Source of the DNA: Janthinobacterium sp. 61
GTDB lineage: Bacteria > Pseudomonadota > Gammaproteobacteria > Burkholderiales > Burkholderiaceae_D
Length of the DNA stretch: 64,000 bases
NCBI RefSeq assembly: GCF_002846335.1
Contig: NZ_PJMQ01000001.1
Location: forward strand, 4,340,001-4,404,000
Direction: 5' to 3'
The translations under genes were made by a program, and so were the position numbers. Of this stretch, positions 26,288 to 36,192 are shown in pieces. The notes beneath the pieces are model-generated. The model worked only from the letters and a program-made list of their open reading frames with translations, was not told the origin of the DNA and did no database searches. The stretch's first letter is position 1. Each line of letters begins with the position of its first letter.

Positions 26288-27646
26288 ATGCTTGCTAATA
26301 GTGTGAAGTTACTGCTTGTTTGTGCCGCGACCGGCATGCTGAGCGCTTGCAGCACGCCTTGCGACGCGCCCGGGCAATTGTGCGCGCCTATTGAATCTAA
26401 CACAAGGGCGCTGCCGCCACCGAAGCCGCTGCCACCACCCGTGCCACCCAAGCCGCCCGCGCCCGAACCGGTGACGTTTGCCGTGGCCGTGCCCGATATT
26501 ACCGCGTACGACGGCAATGGCGCGCCGCTGGCGCCCATTGCCACCAAGCCGGCGACCGGCACGCCGCAGGACATGCCGGCCGCCACGGCGCCGGCGCCGG
26601 CCGACGGCCAGGTCCACCACATCGGCCTGCTGCTGCCGCTGCGCTCGGCTTCCCTGGGCCCGGCCGCCGAATTGCTGCGCGCCGGCTTCATGGCCGCGTA
26701 TGAACGCGACCGCAGCGGCTTCGAAGTGACGGTGATCGACACGGGCGATGGCAGCAGCGACGTCCTGAACAAGTTTGCGCAAGCACAAGAGGAACAGGAC
26801 ATCGTCGTGGGTCCCCTGTCGCGCTCGGCCGTCACGGCCGTGGCGAATAGCGACCTGGTGCGCAAGCCGACGATCGCCCTGAACCACCCCGACAACCGCG
26901 GCGAGGCGCGCCTGCCTGCCAAGCTGCTGGTGATGGGCCTGTCGATCGAAGCGGAAGCGCGCCAGGTCGCCGCCTGGGCCGCCAGCGAACAGCCGCGTGC
27001 CAGCGCGCTGATCCTGTCCGCCGGTTCGCCCTCGCAGCGCCGCATCAGCGCCGCCTTCAAGCAGGAATGGCTGCGCCAGGGCGGCAAGATCGAGGCGATG
27101 GACTTGACGGCCACGAATGGCTACCTGAGCGATGCGGAACTGGTGCAGCTGCGCGCGCGCCTGGCCGCGACGCCCCCAGGCCTGCTGTTTGCCGCACTCG
27201 ACGCCGACCAGGCACGCCAGCTGCGCGTGGCCATCGGCAGCGATCTGCCCCTGTATGGCACCTCGTCATTGAATCCCGGCGCAGGACGCGGCGCCAGCGG
27301 CCCTGAACTCGACGGTGCGCGCCTGCTGGACTTGCCTTGGCAAGTGCAGCGCGACCATCCGCAAGTAATGGTGTATCCACAGCCCGAGCAGCCTGCCGAA
27401 CGCCGCCTGACGGCCGACATGGAACGCCTGTACGCGCTGGGCATCGATGCCTTCCGCGTGGCGCGCGAAGTGGCGCTGCGGCCGAACACGCCATTTACCC
27501 TCGATGGCGTGACGGGCCGCCTGGCCGTGCGCTTTGAGAACGATCAAAGCGTGTTCGAACGCACGGAACAGGCCGCCAGCTACCAGCAGGGCGTGTTGGG
27601 CACCTGGCCGCCGGCCGCGCCTGTCGCCGTGCCGCCAGCCCAATAA
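26288..27646 (+). CDS. lpoA: LpoA-like penicillin-binding-protein activator, lipoprotein
   Basis: 452 aa, preceded by GGAGG. The signal peptide ends in lipobox LSAC (Cys21). A proline-rich linker (~40-115) leads to the LppC/periplasmic-binding-like domain (~118-445: HIGLLLPLRSASLGPAAELL; VVGPLSRSAVTAVANSDLVR; LYALGIDAFRVAREV). E. coli LpoA (~678 aa) has an additional N-terminal TPR domain, which is missing here. Lpo proteins stimulate PBP1A from the outer membrane. It heads the lpoA-yraN-diaA-dolP run. Confidence 0.88.
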   Translation: MLANSVKLLLVCAATGMLSACSTPCDAPGQLCAPIESNTRALPPPKPLPPPVPPKPPAPEPVTFAVAVPDITAYDGNGAPLAPIATKPATGTPQDMPAATAPAPADGQVHHIGLLLPLRSASLGPAAELLRAGFMAAYERDRSGFEVTVIDTGDGSSDVLNKFAQAQEEQDIVVGPLSRSAVTAVANSDLVRKPTIALNHPDNRGEARLPAKLLVMGLSIEAEARQVAAWAASEQPRASALILSAGSPSQRRISAAFKQEWLRQGGKIEAMDLTATNGYLSDAELVQLRARLAATPPGLLFAALDADQARQLRVAIGSDLPLYGTSSLNPGAGRGASGPELDGARLLDLPWQVQRDHPQVMVYPQPEQPAERRLTADMERLYALGIDAFRVAREVALRPNTPFTLDGVTGRLAVRFENDQSVFERTEQAASYQQGVLGTWPPAAPVAVPPAQ

Positions 27647-27655
27647 GGATGCGCC

Positions 27656-28015
27656 ATGCCACCCCTGCCGTTCCAGAACAAACAGGCACGGGGACGGCAA
27701 GGGGAAGACGATGCGCTCGCGTATCTGCTGCTGCAAGGCTTGGTGCTGTTGGAACGCAACTATCTGTGCAAGGGTGGCGAGCTGGACCTGATCATGCGCG
27801 ATGGCCCATCAGTCGTCTTCGTGGAAGTGCGGCTACGCAGCAGTGCAGCCTTCGGCGGCGCCCTGGCCAGCATCACGCCAGCCAAGCAGCGGCGCATGGT
27901 GTACGCGGCACAAACCTGGCTACAAGGACAAAAGACACTGCCGCCTTGCCGCTTCGACGCGCTGGCCATCGATGGCGGGCGCATCAGCTGGCTGAAAAAC
28001 ATCCTCGATATGTAA
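27656..28015 (+). CDS. yraN: YraN-family (UPF0102) endonuclease-like protein
   Basis: 119 aa. The fold is that of Holliday-junction-resolvase-like nucleases: ARGRQGEDDALAYLLLQGLV, NYLCKGGELDLIMRDG, VFVEVRLRSSAAFGG and ITPAKQRRMVYAAQTWL, with the E/D-ExK-like acidic pattern GELDLI...VEVR. The role is uncertain. It lies 9 nt after lpoA. Confidence 0.92.
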   Translation: MPPLPFQNKQARGRQGEDDALAYLLLQGLVLLERNYLCKGGELDLIMRDGPSVVFVEVRLRSSAAFGGALASITPAKQRRMVYAAQTWLQGQKTLPPCRFDALAIDGGRISWLKNILDM

Positions 28016-29348
<1,333 letters not shown>

Positions 29349-29443
29349 GCCTGTACGTCGTTTGACCTACGGCTTTGATGCAGCGATACGGCTATAATTG
29401 CTGCATAGCCGCGCTTTTCAAGTGAACTTATTTCAACTTCGCC

Positions 29444-29965
29444 ATGTCAACTTCGCCCTCCGCAAGCAAGTCCTGGATCAAGCCAGCCCTGATCGCCGTC
29501 TTCGTGGCAGGCGTGGCGGCAGCCGGCTATCTGTCGCTGAATGACAAGCAGAGCGCGCCGGACGTGACCTTCCATGGCATCCACGGCGAAAAGATCACCT
29601 CGGCCAGCCTGCGCGGCAAGGTGGTGATGGTCAATTTCTGGGCCACCTCGTGCACCACTTGCGTGGCGGAGATGCCGGACATGGTCGACACCTACAACAA
29701 ATACAAGGGGCAAGGCCTGGAATTCGTGGCCGTGGCCATGAAATACGATCCGGCCAACTACGTGCTGAACTTCGCCGAAACGCGCCAGCTGCCATTCAAG
29801 GTGGCGCTCGACGTGACGGGCGAGGCGGCCAAGGCCTATGGCGACGTGGCCCTCACGCCCACCACCTTCGTGCTCGACAAGCAGGGCAAGATCCTCAAGC
29901 GCTATGTGGGCAAGCCGGAAGTCGCCGAACTGCACAAGCTGCTGGAAACCGCCATCGCCGGCTAA
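29444..29965 (+). CDS. TlpA-like membrane-anchored thioredoxin-fold protein with CTTC active site
   Basis: 173 aa. One N-terminal membrane helix (ALIAVFVAGVAAAGYLSL) anchors a periplasmic thioredoxin fold: GKVVMVNFWATSCTTCVAEM, FVAVAMKYDPANYVLNFAE and cis-Pro region VALTPTTFVLDKQGKI. The redox motif is C70-T-T-C73 instead of the CxPC usual for TlpA/ResA. The protein could act as a thiol reductase in cytochrome or copper-centre assembly; the target is unknown. Confidence 0.85.
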   Translation: MSTSPSASKSWIKPALIAVFVAGVAAAGYLSLNDKQSAPDVTFHGIHGEKITSASLRGKVVMVNFWATSCTTCVAEMPDMVDTYNKYKGQGLEFVAVAMKYDPANYVLNFAETRQLPFKVALDVTGEAAKAYGDVALTPTTFVLDKQGKILKRYVGKPEVAELHKLLETAIAG

Positions 29966-30002
29966 GACCGCGCACAAACACGGTATAAAACCTTGTTGCC
30001 AA

Positions 30003-30024
30003 CTGTTATCAACCTGTTATAACC
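30003..30024 (+). promoter_or_regulatory. Tandem CTGTTAT direct repeat upstream of the ECF sigma gene
   Basis: CTGTTATCAAC followed at once by CTGTTATAACC, an 11-bp period (one helical turn), 39 nt before the sigma factor start. It could be an activator site or part of the promoter; no factor is identified. Confidence 0.35.
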
Positions 30025-30063
30025 TTCTCTTGCGTGATCCCATTCACCTTGTGAAGGCCAGCC

Positions 30064-30654
30064 GTGTCCCTAGCCGCTCAATCGCTTGACCCGCAACAAC
30101 TCAAAACCTGGCTGCTTGCCGCCGGGAACAAGGACGCCACGGCGTTCCGCCAGCTATATAACTCCACCTCATCGAAACTGTTTGGCTTCGCGCTGCGTAT
30201 ATTGCATAAGCAAGAGCTCGCTGAAGAAGCCTTGCAAGAGGGTTTCGTCGCCATCTGGAACAACGCCGCCGCTTACCAGAGCCATCTGGCGGCGCCGATG
30301 ACCTGGATGGCCACCATCGTGCGCAACAAGGCGTTCGATGTGCTGCGGCGCAGCGACGATACCGTGGAAATCGATGCCGAACAGTTTGATAGCGAAGTCA
30401 TGAATGCACTCCGAGACCCCCAGGCCACGCCCATCGAATCACTGCAACTGAGCGGTGATGCGAAGGCGCTGGCGTTTTGCATGTCGGCCCTGGAAGGGGT
30501 GCACCGGCAGGTGGTCGCCCTGGCGTTCTATCATGACCTGTCGCACAGCGAAGTGGCGCAGCAGATGTCGCTGCCAATCGGCACCGTGAAGACCTGGATA
30601 CGGCGCAGCCTGGAACGGCTGCGCACGTGCCTGGCAAAACGGGAGACATCATGA
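30064..30654 (+). CDS. ECF-type RNA polymerase sigma factor (GTG start)
   Basis: 196 aa. Sigma region 2 is at ~22-95 (FRQLYNSTSSKLFGFALRIL; AEEALQEGFVAIWNN; MTWMATIVRNKAFDVLRR) and region 4 at ~135-190 (LEGVHRQVVALAFYHDLSHS, then IGTVKTWIRRSLERLRTCL). The GTG start is chosen because no ATG precedes region 2. The stop overlaps the next ATG (ATGA), so this factor and its anti-sigma are translationally coupled. The set resembles SigK/RskA pairs. Confidence 0.92.
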   Translation: MSLAAQSLDPQQLKTWLLAAGNKDATAFRQLYNSTSSKLFGFALRILHKQELAEEALQEGFVAIWNNAAAYQSHLAAPMTWMATIVRNKAFDVLRRSDDTVEIDAEQFDSEVMNALRDPQATPIESLQLSGDAKALAFCMSALEGVHRQVVALAFYHDLSHSEVAQQMSLPIGTVKTWIRRSLERLRTCLAKRETS

Positions 30655-31346
30655 ATATCCGCAGCAATGACGTGCTGCGCCAGAAACTGGCGTCCGAATA
30701 CGTGCTGGGCACCCTGAAAGGGGGCGCGCGGCGGCGTTTCGAAGGCTGGCTGCACAACGACGCCGATTTGCGCAATATCACGGCCGAATGGCGGCAGCGT
30801 TTGGAACCGATGGCGGAATTTGCCACGCCCGTGGCGCCGCCCAAGCGCGTGTGGCAACAGATCGAGCAGCGCTTGCACCTGGCGCCGCAGGGCGGCTGGT
30901 CCTTGTTCCGCGATTCGCTGTCGTTCTGGCGTTCGCTGGGCATGGCCTCGAGCGCCATCGCCGCGCTGCTGGTCATCGTCGTGGCCACGCGCCTGCTGGA
31001 CGCGCCGCAAATCAGCTATGTGGCCAGCCTGACGGACGAGAAAGCGCAAACGGCCCTGCTGCTGACAGCCGACAGCCGCCATGGCGCACTCGAGGTGCGC
31101 ATGGTGGGCAACGCGCCCGTGCCTGCTGACCGCGACCTGGAACTGTGGGCCGTGCCGAAGAGCGGCAACCCCCGTTCACTGGGCTTGCTGGCCGACAAGG
31201 GCAACGTGAAACTGGCCCTGTCGCAGCGCGCCATCGGCAACGACGTGGCCTTGCTGGCCGTCACCCTGGAACCGAAAGGCGGCTCGCCAAATCCGAACGG
31301 ACCGACGGGACCGGTTTTGTATAAGGGTAACTGGGTGAAAATTTAG
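30651..31346 (+). CDS. RskA-family anti-sigma factor
   Basis: 231 aa from the ATG at 30651 with GGGAG before it. The N-terminal cytosolic sigma-binding part (~1-95) contains LASEYVLGTLKGGARRRFEG. A single membrane helix is at ~100-120 (SSAIAALLVIVVATRLL). The periplasmic RskA domain (~125-230) contains ELWAVPKSGNPRSLGLLADK and VTLEPKGGSPNPNGPTGPVL. It holds the cognate sigma factor at the membrane until a signal leads to its release. No HxxxCxxC zinc motif is seen. Confidence 0.9.
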   Translation: MNIRSNDVLRQKLASEYVLGTLKGGARRRFEGWLHNDADLRNITAEWRQRLEPMAEFATPVAPPKRVWQQIEQRLHLAPQGGWSLFRDSLSFWRSLGMASSAIAALLVIVVATRLLDAPQISYVASLTDEKAQTALLLTADSRHGALEVRMVGNAPVPADRDLELWAVPKSGNPRSLGLLADKGNVKLALSQRAIGNDVALLAVTLEPKGGSPNPNGPTGPVLYKGNWVKI

Positions 31347-31390
31347 TAACGCCTGACCAAGCCTACTGCAGTTGATTTGGCTTGCTTACC

Positions 31391-31813
31391 TTACTTTGGA
31401 TACAGAATCATTTGCGTGCAGCGAAACAGGGCGATGGTCTTGCCCGTTTCCTTGCTTTTCACCACGGCATCCCACACTTGCGTGTTGCGGCCCTTGTGCT
31501 CGACTTTCGCCGTGCAGGTGAGCGTGCCTTCGCGGGCCGTACCCAGGTGGTTCGATTTCAACTCGATGGTGGTGAAGTTGCTGGCGCCCTCAGGCAGGTT
31601 GACGATGCAGCCATAGCCGGACGCCGTGTCGGCCAGGGTCACCACGCTGCCCGCGTGCAGATAGCCGTTCGGCGCCAGCAAATGGGGCAGCACGGGCAAT
31701 TCCGCCGTCAGCTGGCCGTCGCCCACTGCCGTGATGACGATGCCCAGGTGGCCGGGCAGGCGGCCTGTGCCGCGTTCGTTCAACATTGCTACGGTGATGT
31801 CGGGATTGCTCAT
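31391..31813 (-). CDS. PaaI-family hotdog-fold thioesterase
   Basis: 140 aa. The hotdog core YLHAGSVVTLADTASGYGCI, with the catalytic Asp region, and NFTTIELKSNHLGTAREGTL are typical of PaaI/YbgC-like acyl-CoA thioesterases (DUF4442/4HBT). The substrate is not readable from sequence. It stands alone, convergent with the anti-sigma gene. Confidence 0.85.
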   Translation of the reverse strand: MSNPDITVAMLNERGTGRLPGHLGIVITAVGDGQLTAELPVLPHLLAPNGYLHAGSVVTLADTASGYGCIVNLPEGASNFTTIELKSNHLGTAREGTLTCTAKVEHKGRNTQVWDAVVKSKETGKTIALFRCTQMILYPK

Positions 31814-31903
31814 GCTGGTCCTTGTGCGGGTGAATCCGGGCAGCGGATCTGCCGGAAAATACTATGATGATAGCAACTTTCCCCGTATCGGTTTGACGGC
31901 CAC

Positions 31904-33061
31904 TTATTTCCGGCTACGCCGCCGTTTCCACCACACCAAAGTCCCCGTCAGCAGGAACAGCAAGGGCATCAGGCCGAACACCGTCATGAAACTGCGCCCG
32001 GCCACGCCAAACGCCTGGCCCGAATGCAGGGGGAATTGCCAGCCCAGGAAAACGTCTCCGGCCGGCGCCCGCAAGGGATCGCGTATGCGCAGGGGCAAGC
32101 CGCTGCGCGCATCCAGGGTCAGGCGCGTGGCGCCGTCGCCGTGGGCGATTTCACCTGGCTGGCGCACGCGGATCTCGTAAGGCTGGTCCTTCTTGGCCGG
32201 CAGCACGATGCGCGACACGCGCGCCTGCGGATAGAGCAGCTGCGCGGCGGCCATGGCCTGGCCCGCATCGAGCAGGGCGCCATCCTGGGCCACATTTTTC
32301 AGTTTGGCCGTGTCCGGCACCGTCGATACCAGGCCCACCAGGGGCACGACCAGCTGCGGCAAATTGAAATAAATGCCGGAAAAGGCGATCACGGCCAGCA
32401 CGGGCGCGGCAAAGAAGCCGGCCGCCTTGTGAAACGTATAGTTGAAGCGGGGCCAGGAGCCGCCATGCGACACCGTCAAGGCGCGCCGCATGGCCGTCCA
32501 CTGCAATTTTGGCCACCACAGATAGATGCCGCTCAGCGCCATCAGCAGCAAGGCCACGCCGGAGATGCCGGTGACCGTCTTGCCCACGTCTCCCGACAAT
32601 AAATAGCGGTGCAGATGAAACATGCCCGACATCAGCAGCGGGCGCGTGAGGCCGAAGCGGCCCCAGTCGCGCTCGCCTTTGACTCGCAAGGTGTAGGGGT
32701 CGACCATCACCTGGCGCACGATGGCCTGGCTGAAGGGGGACGGCTTGCCGGCTTGGCGGTACGAGGCCACATACACGTCGCGCCCATCGGCGGGCGGATT
32801 GAGCTGGCTCGGCGTACCGTAGGCGGGGTCGGCCGCGAGTCCGTCCACCACCGCTTGCAGCGTGCGCGGCGTGACCTCGAACACCTGGCCAGGCGCGGGC
32901 GCGCTCGCCTGCAGCAAATCCGGATTCAGATACGCATCGAGCTCCGGCATCCAGGCGATGGCGGACCCCGTCAAGCCCAGCAGGACGAACAGGGCGCCGA
33001 ACCACAGGCCCGCATACCGGTGCAGCTTGGCTAACAACCACTTGATCGGGCGTTGCGACAT
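31904..33061 (-). CDS. PepSY-associated TM protein (iron-regulated, PiuB-like)
   Basis: 385 aa from the ATG at 33061 (MSQRPIKWLLAKLHRYAGLW); the in-frame extension to 33136 runs across the Fur box and is rejected. Four membrane segments: ~12-40 (GLWFGALFVLLGLTGSAIAW), ~165-185 (GKTVTGISGVALLLMALSGI), ~225-250 and ~350-375. A periplasmic PepSY region and conserved histidines (HRYAG, FHLHRYLL, FNYTFHKAAGF) are seen. Relatives act as ferric-siderophore or heme-linked membrane reductases. Adjacent Fur box and TonB receptor support an iron role. Confidence 0.88.
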   Translation of the reverse strand: MSQRPIKWLLAKLHRYAGLWFGALFVLLGLTGSAIAWMPELDAYLNPDLLQASAPAPGQVFEVTPRTLQAVVDGLAADPAYGTPSQLNPPADGRDVYVASYRQAGKPSPFSQAIVRQVMVDPYTLRVKGERDWGRFGLTRPLLMSGMFHLHRYLLSGDVGKTVTGISGVALLLMALSGIYLWWPKLQWTAMRRALTVSHGGSWPRFNYTFHKAAGFFAAPVLAVIAFSGIYFNLPQLVVPLVGLVSTVPDTAKLKNVAQDGALLDAGQAMAAAQLLYPQARVSRIVLPAKKDQPYEIRVRQPGEIAHGDGATRLTLDARSGLPLRIRDPLRAPAGDVFLGWQFPLHSGQAFGVAGRSFMTVFGLMPLLFLLTGTLVWWKRRRSRK

Positions 33062-33113
33062 GGAAACTCTGGGAAATTTTGGGCTGCGGAACGATAGCAT
33101 GAAAGGCATGGAG

Positions 33114-33128
33114 TGAAAATCATTATCA
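33114..33128. promoter_or_regulatory. Fur box
   Basis: The minus strand reads TGATAATGATTTTCA, matching the 7-1-7 consensus TGATAAT-G-ATTATCA at 14 of 15 positions. It lies between the PepSY gene (start 33061) and the small HxH/CxxC gene (start 33210), so it could repress both directions when iron is plentiful. Confidence 0.8.
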
Positions 33129-33209
33129 GATGGCATTCTGTCGTGCCCACCCAGCGCAAATGACGCAACAAGCGCTGACGGGGGGCGATTTTCTTGCTAC
33201 TATGCGCCC

Positions 33210-33554
33210 ATGTCTTCCCGCCAGTCCACCCGCAAGCTTGCCCATCACGGTGCCGCCGCCCTCGCGCGCACGCCGTGGCAGCTGTGCGTGGCCCTGTTCA
33301 GTGCGCTTGCTCTCGTGTTCCTGCTGTCGACGGCCGCTTCGCACCTGCACAAGACGACTCTCGACGCGGAAGAGTGCGCGCTGTGCGCCACGGTCATCGA
33401 CAAGGTGGCCGATATCGCCGTGCCGCCGGCCATCGCCGAGCCGCCCGCCCAGTTACTGCCCTACCGCCTGCTGGCCATCGCGCCCGCCATCCTGGCGCCC
33501 GCCGCCGCCCTCATCCTGCCGCCCGTGCGCGGCCCGCCTGCCGCCTCACTGTAG
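33210..33554 (+). CDS. Small membrane protein with HxH and CxxC (DUF2946-like)
   Basis: 114 aa. One hydrophobic helix (~27-46, LCVALFSALALVFLLSTAAS) is followed by HLHKTTLDAEECALCATVID, which carries HxH and CxxC, and a second hydrophobic stretch near the C-terminus. Small proteins of this pattern often precede TonB-dependent receptors and are thought to handle metals. It lies 91 nt upstream of the receptor and downstream of the Fur box. Confidence 0.7.
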   Translation: MSSRQSTRKLAHHGAAALARTPWQLCVALFSALALVFLLSTAASHLHKTTLDAEECALCATVIDKVADIAVPPAIAEPPAQLLPYRLLAIAPAILAPAAALILPPVRGPPAASL

Positions 33555-33645
33555 TTCCCACGCTGTTTTTCCTTTTTCAGGCTGCCCCTTGTCGCGCTTT
33601 CATGCGCGCCGGGCCGCCTGGCGTTGACTATTTTTGAGGTTTACC

Positions 33646-35814
33646 ATGCAACACACACCACGCCTGAGCGCGCTGTCGCTCGCCCTTGCCAGTCTGTTCA
33701 GCCTATCCGCTCATGCCGCAGATGCCGTCCCTGCCGCAGATGCCAGCCCGGCTGATGCCGCTCAGCCAGAAATGCAAAAGGTCGAAGTCACCTCCGCCCA
33801 CTTGCGAAGCGCGCGCATCGAGCTGTCGCCGAAAGTCGGCACCACCATCTACAGCATCGACAGCCACATGGTCGACATGCTGGGCCAGGGCGACAATACG
33901 CCATTCAATGAAGTACTGCTGCGCCTGCCGGGCGTATCGCAGGATTCGAAGGGTTCCGGCGCCCTGCATGTGCGCGACGACCATGCCAACGTGCAATACC
34001 GCATCAATGGCGTGCAATTGCCCGAAAGCATCAGCGGCTTCGGCCAGTCCATCGACACGCGTTTGATCGACAAGACGGATTTCATGACGGGCGCCTTGCC
34101 TGCCCAGTTCGGCCTGCGCACGGCGGGCATCGTCGATATTGAAACGAAGGAGGGCGGACTGACACCGGGCGGGCGCATCGGCATCATGGTCGGCAGCCAC
34201 GACCATGTCGAGCCGAGTGCCGAATTTTTCGGCAGCGTCGGCAAGTTCAATTACTACCTGTCCGGCAGCTACCTGGGCAATTTCCTGGGTGTGGAAAACC
34301 CGCAAGACACGCGCAGCGCACTGCACGACAAGACGCGCCAGAACAAATCGTTTGGCAGTCTGTCGTATTTCCTCGATGACAACACCCGCCTGGGCGCCAT
34401 GTTCGGCACCTACAACGGCCGCTTCCAGATTCCCAACAACCCCAACCAGGCGCCGGGCTTTTCCCTGGATGGCCACAGCGATGCGCAGGCGGGCACATCC
34501 AGTATCCCTTCATCGCAGTTGAATGAAAACCAGCGCGAAGTGAACCGCTTCCTCGTGCTGTCGCTGCAAAAGAGCCTGGGCGACGTCAATTACCAGGTGT
34601 CGGCCTTCCACCAGTATTCGGAACTGCACTTCACGCCAGATGCCATCGGCGACCTGATCTACAACGGCGTGGCCTCGGACTCGCGCCGTGCGAACAGCGC
34701 TTCCGGTGCCCAGTTCGATATCAGCTACAAATTGCACCAGGACCACACCGTTCGCGCGGGCCTGGCCTATACGCGCCAGAAGACGACGAGCGACAACACG
34801 GTGGCCGTCTTCCCCGCCATTGACGGGACGCAAACCTCCACCATGCCGATCAGCATTGCCGACAACAGCGGCAAGACGGGCACCCTGGCCAGCTTTTACC
34901 TGCAGGATGAATGGCATATCAGCAAGCCCCTGACCCTGAACTATGGCGCCCGCTACGACAAGGTTTCGGCCTACACGAGCGAGCAGCAATGGAGTCCGCG
35001 CGTCAACCTGGCCTACCAGATCGCGCCGGGCACGGCCCTGCATGCGGGCTATTCGCGCTACTTCACGCCGCCGCCGCAGGAACTGGCCGCGCAAGGCAGC
35101 ATCGACCTGTATGCGAATACGACGAATGCGCCGGAGATCGGCCAGTCGGACAACGTCAAGGCCGAGCGCACGCACTACTACGACGTGGGCATCAGCCACC
35201 AGGTGAGTCCGAAACTGACCGTGACGGCCGATGTGTACTATAAAAAGATCAACAACCTGCTGGACGAAGGCCAGTTCGGCCAGGCATTGATACTGACGCC
35301 GTTCAACTATGCGGATGGCTACGCCAAGGGCCTGGAGCTATCCGCCATCTACAGCGAGAAAAACTGGGGCTTGTTCCTCAATGCCAGCACGCAAAAGGCG
35401 CAGGGACGCAACATCAATTCGGGCCAGGCCCTGTTTGGCGCCGATGAGTTGAACACCATCAGCAAGCACTATGTCTACCTCGATCATGACCAGAAATACA
35501 CGCTGTCCGGTGGCGGCCATTATCACTTTGGCGATTCGCAAGTGAGCGCTGACTTCCTGTATGGCAGCGGCCTGCGCATGACCCCGGAAGGCGGCACGCC
35601 GAATTCCGGCCATCTGCCCGCTTACTTTACCGTCAACACGGCGCTCACGCACACGTGGAAAAACACGCCGGTCGGCAAAGTGGAAGGGCGGCTGGCCCTG
35701 ATCAACCTGTTCGATAAGTCGTACCTGCTGCGCGACGGTTCCGGCGTGGGCGTGGGGGCGCCGCAGTATGGCGCCCGCCGCAGCATCTACGCCGGCCTGT
35801 CGACCAGCTTCTAA
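33646..35814 (+). CDS. TonB-dependent outer-membrane receptor
   Basis: 722 aa from the ATG at 33646, six nt after GAGG; a TTG 12 nt upstream is less likely. A signal peptide ends near SAHAAD. The plug domain (~45-170) has LLRLPGVSQDSKGSGALHVR and YRINGVQLPESISGFGQSID. The rest is a 22-strand barrel of alternating sequence with LNYGARYDKVSAY and HAGYSRYFTPPPQELA. The protein ends in ARRSIYAGLSTSF with a terminal Phe. There is no N-terminal signalling extension. The ligand is unknown; iron chelate is likely from the Fur box, though related receptors also take copper or other compounds. Confidence 0.93.
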   Translation: MQHTPRLSALSLALASLFSLSAHAADAVPAADASPADAAQPEMQKVEVTSAHLRSARIELSPKVGTTIYSIDSHMVDMLGQGDNTPFNEVLLRLPGVSQDSKGSGALHVRDDHANVQYRINGVQLPESISGFGQSIDTRLIDKTDFMTGALPAQFGLRTAGIVDIETKEGGLTPGGRIGIMVGSHDHVEPSAEFFGSVGKFNYYLSGSYLGNFLGVENPQDTRSALHDKTRQNKSFGSLSYFLDDNTRLGAMFGTYNGRFQIPNNPNQAPGFSLDGHSDAQAGTSSIPSSQLNENQREVNRFLVLSLQKSLGDVNYQVSAFHQYSELHFTPDAIGDLIYNGVASDSRRANSASGAQFDISYKLHQDHTVRAGLAYTRQKTTSDNTVAVFPAIDGTQTSTMPISIADNSGKTGTLASFYLQDEWHISKPLTLNYGARYDKVSAYTSEQQWSPRVNLAYQIAPGTALHAGYSRYFTPPPQELAAQGSIDLYANTTNAPEIGQSDNVKAERTHYYDVGISHQVSPKLTVTADVYYKKINNLLDEGQFGQALILTPFNYADGYAKGLELSAIYSEKNWGLFLNASTQKAQGRNINSGQALFGADELNTISKHYVYLDHDQKYTLSGGGHYHFGDSQVSADFLYGSGLRMTPEGGTPNSGHLPAYFTVNTALTHTWKNTPVGKVEGRLALINLFDKSYLLRDGSGVGVGAPQYGARRSIYAGLSTSF

Positions 35815-35828
35815 GAGTTACGCGCGAA

Positions 35829-35860
35829 GACAGCGGCAGGGTGCAACGCCTGCCGCTGTC
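35829..35860 (+). terminator. Strong hairpin after the TonB receptor
   Basis: GACAGCGGCAGG - GTGCAACG - CCTGCCGCTGTC, a perfect 12-bp GC-rich stem 14 nt after the stop. No U-tract follows, so termination efficiency is uncertain. Confidence 0.6.
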
Positions 35861-35874
35861 GGTTGCCGTCATAC

Positions 35875-36101
35875 ACAGCTACCGCCCCAGGCGAAGGGTG
35901 GGGCGCCACCAGCACCAGGATCACGACTTTGACTTGCTTGAGCGGCGTCAGGTGGAAAGCCCGAAAGATGGCCTAGCCCGGCGAAAAACACGGTCCCGCC
36001 ACCTATTCCGCCTTGAGGAAGGCTGCCAGGCGTTCCCGGCAGGGCCGGGCGAACTCCCCCTCCAGCCGCGCGTTCCACGATGCGTCGATGCGTGTGTCCA
36101 T
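35875..36101 (-). pseudogene. ung: Decayed 5' fragment of ung (uracil-DNA glycosylase)
   Basis: Reading the minus strand in one frame from the ATG at 36101 gives MDTRIDASWNARLEGEFARP, CRERLAAFLKAE, stop, VAGPCFSPG, stop, AIFRAFHLTPLKQVKVVIL. Apart from the two stops this follows the N-terminal part of Ung proteins, whose hallmark is N-A-F-x-L-T-P-x-x-Q-V-K-V-V-I-L-G-Q-D-P-Y-H. After VVIL the catalytic GQDPYHG block is only vaguely preserved (VLVAPHPSPGA), and the remaining ~160 codons are missing. It cannot encode an active enzyme. Family assignment is from memory of the motif. Confidence 0.85.
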
Positions 36102-36192
36102 GCGTCACTTCATGGCCAATTTATTAACCATGCTTTTTCAGCATGCCAGCACGGGACGCTCGGCAGCATGGCGTGCATACGCTGCGGGCAGG

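Noticed and set aside
33061..33136. N-terminal extension of the PepSY protein to 33136
   Set aside because: It would place the Fur box in the coding region; the family-like start MSQRPIKWLLAKLHRYAG is at 33061.
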